In this document: in pieces, positions 11,210-20,773 of the stretch
Position numbering within the stretch: the first letter of the stretch is position 1
Layout: every line of letters starts with the position of its first letter
NCBI GenBank assembly: GCA_036936605.1
Contig: JAUPFV010000001.1
Location: 32,683,900 to 32,747,899 of the forward strand
Direction of reading: 5' to 3'
Length of the DNA: 64,000 bases
Origin: Limnanthes douglasii subsp. nivea
Taxonomy: Eukaryota > Streptophyta > Magnoliopsida > Brassicales > Limnanthaceae
The notes under the pieces: model-generated
What the model was told of the DNA's origin: nothing
Seen by the model: the letters and a program-made list of their open reading frames with translations, nothing else
Databases searched by the model: none
Made by a program: the position numbers and the translations under genes

Positions 11210-11880
11210 GCAATAGTCATCGCCGGAATGGGAATATTCACGGATGCCTACGATCTTTTTAGCATCTCAGTAGTCACTAAACTCCTTGGTCGAATCTACT
11301 ACCAAAAGCCCGGTCCAAATCATCCAGGCTCACTCCCACGAAACGTTGCTCGGGGAGTCAATGGTGCCGCGCTTATTGGAGCCCTGATCGGCCAACTCGT
11401 CTTTGGTTGGCTTGGAGACAAAGTAGCACGAAAGAAAGTCTACGGTGTCACACTAATTCTCATGTTAGCTTCTTCTATATTTTCGGGTCTTAGTTTTGGA
11501 AAATCATTGAAAGGTACTATGACAACTCTTTGCTTCTTTCGGTTTTGGCTTGATTTGGCATAAGAGGTGATCACTCTCTTTCCGCAACTATTATGTCTGA
11601 ATAGGCAAATAAAAAGCCGCGCCATGTTTATTGGCCTGGTTTTCGCAACTTGCTGTAATTCTATCACTTGGCTTTAATTATCTGTATCCCGCCTCTGCGT
11701 ACTACCAAGACAATCTAATTGGCTCGACTGTTTCTCAAGCTGATTGGCGGGTAATCTAATGTTTGGCGCACTACCTGGTTCTATAAGGTACTATTGGCGC
11801 ATGAAAATGCCTGAAACGGTACGTACGCTGTATTATACATCTGAGTTTGAAATCAGCCCTATAACAGCAATTAGTGAAAT
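11210..11880 (+). pseudogene. truncated Pht1 phosphate transporter pseudogene
   Basis: Starting at GCAATAGTCATCGCC, the sequence closely follows the intact transporter gene at 57946-59526 from about codon 23 ([53 protein letters not shown]). An open frame of 135 codons (11156-11563) ends where bases are missing in the [19 protein letters not shown] region. After that the match continues with in-frame stops and larger deletions (LSATIMSE, then [10 protein letters not shown]) to about the [12 protein letters not shown] region near 11870. The first 22 codons, the promoter and everything beyond the central loop are missing. It can encode no 12-helix transporter. Similarity to the 57.9-kb gene is high, so it derives from that gene or a close paralogue. 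Confidence 0.92.
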
Positions 11881-11949
11881 AGATTATTAATAAAATTGAA
11901 TAATGCAGGGTTTAAAAATTTCAATCTCAAAAATGTAAATAATTCCGAT

Positions 11950-12450
11950 AAACATATATCTGGAACGAAAGAGAAGAAAAGTATGAACACAATTTATAAC
12001 TCGGATTTCATTGTTCTCCAAATTCTAAATGTATATGCATGATATCGCTGAAGTGTAGACAATCTCAGAACAGCTGTAACTAAAAATATAAACAAAAAAA
12101 TTAATGTATCGGTATTCAAAATAAGTGAGACTGAATAAATTTTTTTGAACTGCAAAACTGATTAAGACAGAAGAGAATAAATTAGATGTGAGCTAACATC
12201 ACACTTATTCAACATGCAAAGATGCTACAGAAGTCACAGCAAATTTGTGACTGTTTATGTGACTGTATCCGTAGGTCATAGGTAAATAGTGAAGCCATAA
12301 TCCGAGGCTTGGATTATTTTCACTTATTTAGTTATATATTAAGGAAAAATATATGGAGCTTTACTTGTGTTTTAAAAAAAACTGTTCTAGTGAAAATTAA
12401 ATAAAGATTATTTGATAAATATGTTATTAGGTAAAAAATATTAAGTTTTC
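11950..12450. repeat. partial third copy (C) of duplicated block
   Basis: Beginning with GAACGAAAGAGAAGAAAAGT and continuing through CAGAACAGCTGTAACTAAAA, TGTGAGCTAACATCACACTT and GTGAAAATTAAATAAAGATT, this block follows the same order as 9830-10270 and 20200-20610, with more substitutions and indels. It begins directly after the PHT1 pseudogene. Copies A and C therefore flank the pseudogene and the hAT-like MITE. Confidence 0.75.
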
Positions 12451-12558
12451 GTATGAATATGTATAAAATTATTTATAATTATTTTAAAAATTGGTTTTAA
12501 ATATTAGAGACAGTTAAAAGTAAATATTAAAAATAAATAAATAATATTCATTGAAGTC

Positions 12559-12640
12559 CCAGGGGGTAGCGGAGTTGGTTGAGTATGGTGTACTGATAAC
12601 CAAAGATCATGAGTTCGAGTCCCTCTACATACACTTTCTC
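12559..12640 (+). mobile_element. tRNA-derived SINE head (possible)
   Basis: The sequence has an A-box-like TAGCGGAGTTGG and, 37 bases further, a B-box-like AGTTCGAGTCC, the split internal Pol III promoter of tRNA genes. ACTGATAACCA resembles a tRNA-Ile anticodon region. The T stem and acceptor stem do not pair, so it is not a working tRNA gene. The sequence beyond (to about 12710) could be a SINE body. No target duplication was found, so a tRNA pseudogene remains possible. Confidence 0.45.
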
Positions 12641-12928
12641 GGCTCAGCCTGTCACCTTGTGTGGTTTATCTTCTGGCGTTGGTTTGCAGGTTATTTGTTG
12701 AATATTTATTATTTGTACTTAAAAAATAATAGATATTTGTTAGTTCGTCAACAATTTTTTGATACTCGATTTGATAATATATCACGTTCTTTTTTACAAA
12801 ACAAAATAGTAATAGAATAACATTTAAAACAAATACATGTCATTTGATGGTTTAACTTTATGATTGGATTCAACAAAGTTTGATGCATATTTTTCACCAC
12901 CATCTAAAGTCTAAGACTATCGATCTTA

Positions 12929-13127
12929 GGCTTTAAACAGTAACTCGTCCCTGGACGATCAATTTTGGTGACAGATAGTTTATGGACTTTCAAAAGTCCG
13001 TTGGTAGTCCCGGGACTATCCATTTTGGTGGCATATATAGTTCATGGACTATGAACGAACTTTTGAAAGTCCAGGGACTAGCTGTCACTAAATGCCATAG
13101 TCCAGGGACGAGTTACTGTTCAAAACC
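12929..13127. mobile_element. Mutator-like MITE, 199 bp
   Basis: The left end, GG(C)TTT(A)AACAGTAACTCGTCCC, is repeated as an inverted copy at the right end, with ACAGTAACTCGTCCCTGGAC perfectly conserved. Further pairs (GACTTTCAAAAGT and relatives, CCCGGGACTA) make nearly the whole element foldable. It is flanked by ATCGATCTTA (12919-12928) and ATCAATCTTA (13128-13137), a 9-10-bp duplication with one mismatch, as expected for Mutator-superfamily MITEs. No protein is encoded. Confidence 0.75.
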
Positions 13128-13147
13128 ATCAATCTTATAACTATTTA

Positions 13148-13282
13148 TGTTAGAGATATTAGGTCCAAGCTCATTAGCTTATATGCTTTATTTATAAATA
13201 ATAACTTATACTCTTTGTAATATATACGCTTTCTACATAATAAAACCCTAGTCTCTTTTCTTTGTTTATTTTGTTTTCTACA
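13148..13282 (+). repeat. copia LTR (5')
   Basis: This 135-bp segment starts TGTTAGAGATATTAGGTCCA and ends TTTTCTACA, immediately followed by a perfect copia primer site. Its 5' end is the same family as the minus-strand LTR at 41560-41699 (TGTTAGAGATATTAGGCCCA). Confidence 0.85.
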
Positions 13283-13294
13283 TGGTATCAGAGC
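13283..13294 (+). other. copia primer-binding site TGGTATCAGAGC
   Basis: TGGTATCAGAGC directly follows the LTR and is complementary to the initiator-Met tRNA 3' region used by plant copia elements. Confidence 0.88.
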
Positions 13295-13660
13295 GTAGGT
13301 TTAGATCTTGAAGTTTTTGTGTCTTCCGCTGTACCGGAGGAAGAAAAAAAAAGAATTGATTGTCTTCCGCTTTCTTGATCGTCACAAAAAGAAAGAAAAT
13401 CTTGATTTTTAGATTTGTAGTGTGCAACTACAATCAAAAGTCCTGATTGAGAGACAAACGGTGTCGGTTTTTTACGCATTTTGGAGAAAATGTTTAGGAC
13501 TCTAATCCTTCAATGTGAACGGTTTGATTGTCATTTGGTACTACGGTTCGAAAGAAAACGTTCATAAATCAGTGCATATTTTTTGTTGGTAAACTCGTGG
13601 ATTCAATTTTGATTTTTATTTGGATTTTGATTTTGGTTTTGACTGAAACTTGGTTTTGAG
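13295..13660 (+). mobile_element. copia leader fragment, no gag
   Basis: The sequence after the primer site is an element leader that ends in a TTTGGATTTTGATTTTGG-type simple stretch. It has no gag frame and no downstream pol. It changes to unrelated sequence near 13660 at the dispersed repeat also seen at 3700. The element is a 5' fragment. Confidence 0.65.
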
Positions 13661-13735
13661 GAGTAGAGATGATGTTCACACTACTCTGAAAGTGTCTCTA
13701 AATTGAACACCAAACAAAATAAAAATTGTATATTG
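13659..13735. repeat. dispersed repeat, copy 2 of 2
   Basis: This matches 3700-3775 through GAGTAGAGATGATGTTC, GAAAGTGTCTCTAAATTGAA and CACCAAACAAAATAAAAATTG. It abuts the end of the copia leader fragment. Confidence 0.55.
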
Positions 13736-13997
13736 CTAAAAAAAAGCCAAAACTACTCTGCGAAGTCGCATGTTTCTGATTTTCAATATTTACAAAAATT
13801 ACACTAGGCAAAAAACCCAAAAAACCTTTGAAAATCTAATTAATTACAACCCAGACCATTGAGCACTTCTAACTACTCCATGAAGTTGCAAACACATTTC
13901 CAAACATCCACCATAATCATCTTCTCCAAACTACCTAAAACCTCCAAACTCAACAACCCATTTATCCATTTTTTTAAAACCTCCAAACCTTCAAAAC

Positions 13998-14430
13998 ATG
14001 GCCGGAGAAGAGTCAGAACCACTTCCTATCCAGATCATTATGGACGACGAGGAGGTACATTGCTTACCCCCCTCTTATTTTTTGCGAAAATCAGATGTTT
14101 TGAAAAAACCCATTTTTTGTGTTCGTCGCCACACGTTGGCGTGGTTGGTGGGTGGTACGCCATGAGTGTGGCGCGTGTTATCATCCCCACGCCAAAGGAT
14201 GGTGTGTTCACCATTTATTTCGCCACACATATGGTGTCAGGTAGGTTGATTACGCCGCTGGGTGATGTAGCCAAGATGTTTGGCGCCACACTCATGGCGA
14301 AATCCCGTTAACTAATCCGGAATGTCGGTTCAATTGGTTTAACTACTTCTTATGTATTGCAGGATGTTACACAATGTGAAATTTCGCTTGTTTCGGACTA
14401 CACTCATCATTTCAACACTCACGACCAGTA
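13998..14430 (+). other. possible small spliced gene or gene fragment
   Basis: An ATG at 13998 opens a short acidic peptide (MAGEESEPLPIQIIMDDEE) that ends at a consensus-like donor GAG|GTACAT (14054/14055). After a TTGCAG acceptor near 14363, an in-phase exon could read DVTQCEISLVSDYTHHFNTHD. The single-frame alternative at 13859-14311 has odd composition and runs across the inverted repeat at 14158-14299. No domain is recognised. This is a weak model based only on splice-site-like signals. Confidence 0.2.
14158..14299. repeat. 17-bp perfect inverted repeat with 108-bp loop
   Basis: CGCCATGAGTGTGGCGC at 14158-14174 is the exact reverse complement of 14283-14299. The enclosed 108 bases contain related pieces (CACGCCAAAGG, CGCCACACATATGG), so the locus could fold into a branched hairpin. 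I found no target duplication at the arms. Confidence 0.7.
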
Positions 14431-14861
14431 TAGCTTAGGCTTTTGTAATTTTATAGGCGGGAGTAATTTTATCGGCGTGAATCTTTTTAGGATTTTGTCA
14501 TTATCCTTACCTTCTATGCCATGTGTCTTATATTGGTTTGTATTTTTTGGCGGGAGTTGATTTATGTTTATCTGATGTTTTTACTCGATGTTTTACTCGT
14601 TGTTTGAGTCGTTGTTTGGGTTGTTTTTTCAATTTATCCGCCTTTGCTTGATGACTAGACGATTGTAATGAATGTAAACTTTGGATGTTTTTTGTTTGGA
14701 TGTTTATCTTAAAAACAATAACACTTAAACTTCTTAATATGTCGATTGCATTAAAACATTACACTTTAATCAAAATAATTGCATAATTAGAAATACATAA
14801 GCAAATAACTTAAAACAAATGATAGATAAGCTAACCCTGAGTTAGCATAGCACACTTAGTT

Positions 14862-15263
14862 TTATGGAGATGGATAGTTCCATCCATGCTCAAAGAGTTT
14901 CTCGAATGGATATGCATCTTCCTTACTACTTCCTTCGGGAGTTGAGTTAGTATCAACGACGCTGGCTATTGCGTCGGCTATTTCTTGCTCCATTTGCTGC
15001 ATCGGATGTGACACCATCTCATGCGTAATTGTGCTTTGGAATCCCATGTTAAGATAAGCTAACCTATCGACCACTTCTTCGCGTCCGCGTGGTCGGGGCA
15101 TTAAACATCATGGACACAATGCCTCCATACCGTGGTTGAAGAATATTCTGCACAAAACCGCATTGATGAAATCAGGAATCTCCTCTTGCATCGTACCTCT
15201 GACGAAGTCAAATGCGCTTAAGAGGTTTGCATCTTCGTGCACGTTCCATCCTGAATCACCCAT
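14862..15263 (-). pseudogene. SANT/Myb-like small protein, paralogue 1
   Basis: From the minus-strand ATG at 15263 the frame reads MGDSGWNVHEDANLLSAFDF and continues to INAVLCRIFFNHG. It then meets a TGA (15110-15108) and continues in the same frame as PRPRGREEVVDRLAYLN to a stop at 14862. The W-x3-E-D-x2-LL-x-AF opening and the R-x-REEV-x2-R close resemble a SANT/Myb-like helix-turn-helix. The frame at 15738-16141 shows the same order (KDHQLLQAVKFV, VLCRMFYDYG, PPRSREEVKSRY). The family is not one I can name. The in-frame stop suggests a pseudogene, or a protein that ends early. Confidence 0.45.
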
Positions 15264-15737
15264 TGTTATAACTTAAATGTTTAGTTTCATAGTCAGATTC
15301 TAGTATTTATAGACTCGAACTCGGCGGTTCAATTCTAAAATAATTAGTGGGAAAGGGTGTTTTTGTTCCCGCGTAAAAGTTTTTGAGGCGGGAAACCTTC
15401 ACTCCATTTGTTTCTTCTCGCCAGGTGAAAAGTTGATAATTGCCCCGGCGGTTGGGATTTTATAGCCGCCAGGGTACCTACTCTAATTTGTTATAGCAAG
15501 ATACAAAAATAAAATATTATAATATCAAACAAAAAGGAAAAATTATCATACATGAACCAAAACATCAAAATACAGAAAATGGTATCGTACATCAACCATC
15601 AACGGGAGCACCAAAATATAGAAAACAGTATTATACATGAACCGAAACCTAAAATGATACGTTTGATACATAATATAAATAAAACGATCTCACAGCAAGG
15701 TGAGATTAACAACATTACATAGTGGAAATATAATTTC

Positions 15738-16141
15738 TTAGTCGAAATCGTATATTCTGTTCTCTGGAATAGGTCTGAAGTTCGCAATGTCATCTTCTAT
15801 CTCAGCAGCCTTACTTTCGAAATATTCTAACATATATCCAGTAACGAAATCTGCCCTGAACAGGTTCCACTCAGCAAGTGCTACTTGTTGAATTCTGTAA
15901 GGCAAGTTGGACAAAAGCTGCAGTGGTTCAGATTTCGCATGATTGTACCTGCTTTTGACTTCTTCACGACTGCGTGGCGGTGGATTTGGAAACTTCAATC
16001 GTCCATAATCATAAAACATCCTACAAAGCACTTAATCGAAAAAACATTGGTCGTATCATTGGACATTGTTAACTTAACAAACTTCACGGCCTGAAGCAAC
16101 TGATGGTCTTTGTTCAAACAAAAGTCCATACCTAACTCCAT
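15738..16141 (-). pseudogene. SANT/Myb-like small protein, paralogue 2
   Basis: On the minus strand an intron-acceptor-like TTTTCAG precedes an ATG at 16141 (MELGMDFCLNKDHQLLQAVK). A frameshift near 16040 is needed to continue into VLCRMFYDYGRLKFPNPPPR and SREEVKSRYNHAKSEPLQLL, ending PENRIYDFD at 15738. The later half is rich in acidic and hydrophobic residues (EYFESKAAEIEDDIANF), possibly a helix. It is homologous to the frame at 14862-15263, so the two look like tandem paralogues about 0.9 kb apart. Function is unknown; a DNA-binding role would be inference from the SANT-like pattern only. Confidence 0.45.
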
Positions 16142-16149
16142 AACCTGAA

Positions 16150-17100
16150 AATAGAAACACAAATGTGAAGGCGTACTTGAAAATACTAAAAGTCACTTGG
16201 AAATCTGTTTTTCTAACAAAAATAGCATAAACACATATAATAGACACCAAGAAACAATATTAAACTGGTCCCGGTACATTCCGGTGATCAGAATGATCGA
16301 CATCGTGGCAATGGCGTAGGAATGGACACTCACGCCATGGCAATGGCGACTATCAGAAACCGATTATTTTAGAGTTTAATGAAACTTTCGTTAATTTATT
16401 TGAGTTGTTTAGATTTAAAAAAATGAATCATGTTATTCATCTTTTTTCATAAAAAAATTGAGTTGTGTAGATTAACAAAAACAAATCTTCTTATGTATTT
16501 AAAAATAAAAATAATAATCATGTTACTCGTACGATGCATAACAGTAATAAAACTGTTACGCTTATAAAAAATAACAGTAATAAAACTGCTACTCCTATAA
16601 ATAATGACAGTAGTAATGTTATTCTTAACAAGAATAAGAACAAAATACAACAAACATTGCCAAAACTTGGACACACTAAAAACTAAAACTATAACATGTT
16701 TTCTTTTACAATGTTTAGAAATAAAAAAATATGGTGACTAGCTTCTGCTAGTGTCGGTCAAAACCGATTATTTTAGACTTAATTAAAACTTTCATTATTA
16801 TTTTTTGAGTTGTTTAGATTAACAAAAATATATATTGCTATTTATTTTTTAATAAAATAATAATCATATCACTCGTAGAATAAATAACAGTAATAAAACT
16901 TATGCTCTCATCAGAAATATTAGAAACAAACAATGACAGAACCTCGACATTATAAAAGTAGAACTATAACATAGTTTTTCCATTTAATTATTTTATGCTC
17001 AAAATATGAACTTTAGATTGAAATAAAAAATAAATGGATTTTTCGGTAACAGTATAATACTAGTCGAAACTACTTGCATACATCTATTCAATACATCAAT
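16150..17100. repeat. AT-rich diverged tandem repeat, no gene
   Basis: A module with AAACCGATTATTTTAGA, AACTTTC(G/A)TTA and TTTGAGTTGTTTAGATT occurs at about 16355-16420 and again at 16760-16820. Each copy is followed by AACAGTAATAAAACT-type sequence, giving two diverged tandem units about 400 bp long. Nothing coding is supported. Confidence 0.6.
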
Positions 17101-17125
17101 AAGAACAACAAATCGAGAACAAAAA

Positions 17126-17455
17126 ATGAAAAAATGGATATTATGGTTTCTAAGATACAACCACGACAACCATGATTTTTCAGAGTCTGAGATGTCGGCA
17201 AGACAAGAAATGACATCTCAGGAGCGCAAAGAAAGAGACACGACTGACGTCGAAGACGAGGAAGGCCATGGAGCTGCAATGTTTTCAGTTAAGTCACATG
17301 TAAAACTGAAGCGTGTCTTATTATCAAATATAATATGTGATAATAAGCTTCGAAGTAGACATCCTTCCTCTAGTCCGTACGTCGATCCTTTTTCATTTAA
17401 AAATAAAGGTATCATAAATAGACAAATATATTACATCATAAATTTATTAAAGTAA
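17126..17455 (+). other. unrecognised open frame
   Basis: A 109-codon plus-strand frame has a charged middle (SARQEMTSQERKERDTTDVED) and no family signature. Comparable open frames exist on the other strand over the same bases. Without homology I cannot say that it is a gene. Confidence 0.15.
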
Positions 17456-17874
17456 AGTAAGAAATTATGTATAAAAAACAGAAAATCAATTCAGATTCAG
17501 GTCTTAGCAAAAGGACAGACCTTGGATGCTAAAATCTTTTAAATCAACATCACAAAGTTCATAAATGTTTGTCATTACACCACTTCTTCGCAATATGGAT
17601 CCAAATCAACATCACAAAGTTCATAAATATTTGTCATAAATCTTTGACCTTTACTATCAGCTCTTCTCTGGATTTATTTTCGACCTTTTTAGAATTTCCA
17701 CCGAGTACGATAAATTAGACCGAGTAACCTCCATATTCAAATCATTGGCTTGCAGATGATCGATGTTTGACTTAAGACGAAATAAACTTTTAATATTAGC
17801 TACAATAATATAGTTGAAGATCACATATCCAACATAAAATTAAGAGAAATAAATTATTAAAGAAAATTTATTAC

Positions 17875-18222
17875 CTTATCAACTGAATCTGGATTATCTG
17901 TGTGAAAAATAATCGGACGATAATGCATATCTTCGTCCATCAAGCTTGAGTTCTGAAAATGATCTACAAAGGTTCCTCTCCCCTGAATCCATGCATAAGC
18001 TAAAAAATGAACTTTTAATCCGTTAAACTTTTCCCACTTCTTTCCATAAATGACATGCATAACATTATAAGCATTTGTTTATTTCTATATAGACCGTGGA
18101 TACTTTCATAACCATAACAAAAAGTGAATAAGAATAAGCTGAAAGCACAAGACCTTAAATAATGGAATGATGTGTTTAGGAGACACCGTATTAATAAAGG
18201 CATATCCCACATTGCATTTGTT
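17875..18222 (-). pseudogene. Mei2-like C-terminal RRM, two exons
   Basis: The minus strand shows a TGCAG acceptor followed by a 23-codon exon (18222-18154) reading NKCNVGYAFINTVSPKHIIP, which ends at AAG|GT. A second exon (about 18057-17875) reads YGKKWEKFNGLKVHFLAYAW, then IQGRGTFVDHFQNSSLMDED and RPIIFHTDNPDSVDK, and ends at AAG|GTAATAAA. This is the diagnostic C-terminal RNA-recognition motif of plant Mei2-like proteins, which bind RNA in meiosis and development; that family also has an intron just before NKCNVGYAF. The second exon has no usable acceptor at its 5' end (the nearest AG is followed by an in-frame stop). The upstream RRMs are absent. It is probably a gene fragment lying next to duplication copy B. 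Confidence 0.8.
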
Positions 18223-18276
18223 CTGCAGCAAAATGATTGCAGAAGTAGTTTGAATGAGCTACAGAAAACTTTAAGG

Positions 18277-20773
18277 ATGTGTGTTTTTTACCTTAAAATC
18301 AATTAGAAAATAAAGAATATTATAAGTTCCCTTATTTTTTTTATTGATAGCAGCTAGCAGTATCTTAGAGGTGTATCTGAGAATATCAATAAGAAAATCA
18401 AGCATCCTAACTTCACGAAAATCTCTCACACGACAAGCTCTCACGTGACCATTTTGAGCATCTGGTCAAACAAATTCAAGGATTTTTGGCTAAACCCATG
18501 CGTTGTGTAGCCAACGATCATTGAATTATATGCAACTACATCTCTCTCATTCACTTTATCGAACGCCAATTGTGTATTCTCTAGACTCTCGCATTTACTA
18601 TATATATTGATCAATGTAGTACCAATGTGAACACTTATATGCATCTGATGAATACCAATGTAAGCGTGAAGCCATTTACCTGACTTGAGCGTACCAACTT
18701 TCCCACAAATAGAAAGCACGGCCAAAAAAGTTACTTCGTTTGGTTTCACTTTGGAAGCTAGCATCCGCCTAAATAGCATAAGAGATTTGGTTGGGAACCC
18801 ATGTTCTGCATACCCACCGATTATTACATTCCAACAAACAACATCCTTATATTTCATTTCATTGAATAAAGCTCGAGTTGCTTTAATCTCACCATGCTTC
18901 AAATAGCAAGTGATAATAAATGTGTAAGAAACCAAACTCCTTTCAAGCATTTCGTCAAACATTTTCTGTGCGGATACAACCTTACCTCACGTAAATATCC
19001 AAGACCGTCCTCACGTATGATTCCGATCCGAATCCGGATTTAACTACTTGAGAGTGGATCATCTTCCTGTTCTCTAGCGAGAAAGATTTCAGTACCAACA
19101 AAAACATGAACTTAGTGGGGCAACATCATGGCTAAACATTGCACGAAAAAAGACACCGCTCGGTCGTGGAGATCGTTGAGGGAGTAACTGTTGATAATAG
19201 TTGTGAAGAGGAAGACGTTGGGGTCAAGCGTTTTGGTGGAAGAGAGAGACGGAGTAATGGAGGCGTCCGGTGGAGGAGTAAGAGCGAATGAACTTAACGT
19301 TAAGAACTTGGTGGAGATACGGGAGGACATTGTGGCGGAGGAGGGTGAAAAAAAAAGATATTTTGTTTCGAGTGATTTGAAGGGTAAGATGAAGAAGACG
19401 AAATTCATTCATGGGTTAATGTAAATGAAGAGTAAATTTGTTATTAACATTTTTTATGAAATTATTTAAATGCAACTTTTAAGAATTAGGCAAAGTCAAA
19501 CCCATTTTTGTTGGACCGACGTACCTTAAGGGAAATAACCCTTTTATTAAATTAATTTGTAAAAATAATAAAAATATGGTATATCATATTACCATTTTAT
19601 TTTAGGGAATTTTAAGTTATTAAATAATTAAATTTATTTATTTTATATTTTAAAATTCCTATTTTAATTTTGATTTTATAAATATAGTTTAAAAAACATA
19701 TTTTATAATTTTTTATTTAATTGGTTTTAAGTAAGTTTTATTTTGAATTTTTAAATAGACATTGAAGAAAACAATTTCTAAATCATTTTTAAAATCATAT
19801 TTTATATATATTATTTTTTAAATAAACATTTAAAAACCAAATTATTTTTTTCAAATTTGAGATTTCAAAAACCAGTTAAAAAATGAGTTTCGGAATCAAA
19901 AAAATTCTAAACTTGGATTTTCTTAAATTAAATTAATATTTTAAAAACAAAAGTTAGTAGTATATCTAAAATAAAATAGTACTATGTTATTAATATTTTT
20001 ATTATTCTTATTATTATTGATTTAACAAAACATAAATTTAGTAAATATTATATTAGTAATTAGTTAATTAAAGTATTTTAATATTTATTAATAACAAAAA
20101 GTAAATTAAGAGTGGATAAAGGATACTTAATTTCAAATAAATTTGATGAGTTAAAAGCATGCAGTAAATGCTTTGGTAATCGGTACCTAACGCATGAATA
20201 CATCTCTGGAAACGAAAGAGAAGAAAAGTATGAACACAATTCATAACTCGGTGATATCACATAAAATCGGTGATATCACAGACAGCACAGCAGAACAGCT
20301 GTAACTAAAAACAGAAACAAAAAAATTAATGTATCGTGATTTTCCCTATACGTGAGACTTATTAAAATTGTTCAAAACTCTGATTCGGACATGAGAAAAA
20401 AAATTGGATGCAAGCTAATATGACACTTATTCAACATCGAAGATGCTGCGGAAGTCACAAGAAATTTGTCACTGTTCATAATTGGGGCTTTGATTATTCA
20501 GATATCAATTAAAGAAAAAAAAAATACATGGAGTTTTTATTTGTGTATTAAAAAAATAAAGTTGTTTTTAGTGAAAATTAAATAAACATTATTCGATAAA
20601 TATGGTGTTCAGTAAAAGAAATTATTATTTTATAACTGTGCAAAATTAATACACTTGTACTAAAAGGCAGTCCATCTCCAAAAACCCAAATTTGGATAGC
20701 CCGACAGGCCCATAGCCCAGTCACACGTATGTAAAGCAAATGTACGCGAGATAAACATAAAAACCAAAAGGTC
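18277..20773. repeat. segmental duplication, copy B
   Basis: Direct-orientation partner of 7046-10418. Both copies start at TTAAAATCAATTAGAAAATA and end at CCAAAAGGTC. B lacks the hAT-like MITE and about 400 bp of adjacent AT-rich DNA present in A. It begins 55 bp to the right of the Mei2-like exon. Confidence 0.88.
18441..19408 (-). pseudogene. PLS-class PPR gene, decayed copy B
   Basis: The longest piece (18441-18962, 173 codons) reads MFDEMLERSLVSYTFIITCY, LKHGEIKATRALFNEMKYKD, VVCWNVIIGGYAEHGFP, LSICGKVGTLKSGKWLHAYI, LINIYSKCESLENTQ and VVAYNSMIVGYTTHG, which are consecutive S, P and L repeats. Upstream, in different frames, are VLNVKFIRSYSSTGRLHYSV and LDPNVFLFTTIINSYSLND (19112-19408). 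The order matches copy A and, from memory, ELI1-type organellar RNA-binding PPR proteins. Frameshifts separate the blocks and no E or DYW tail follows the last repeat, where the sequence turns AT-rich. It cannot make a full-length protein. A partly preserved repeat array of this length could still be mistaken for a gene by automatic annotation. Confidence 0.87.

Noticed and set aside
12559..12640. Functional tRNA gene
   Set aside because: A- and B-box-like words are present, but the T stem and acceptor stem do not pair. A SINE head or tRNA pseudogene is more likely.
13859..14311. 150-codon plus-strand gene
   Set aside because: Composition changes along the frame, it runs across a 17-bp inverted repeat and no domain is seen. 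A split model with splice-like sites is equally weak.
16447..16674. Minus-strand 75-codon frame
   Set aside because: It follows AACAGTAATAAAACT-type repeats in AT-rich DNA and has no family signature.
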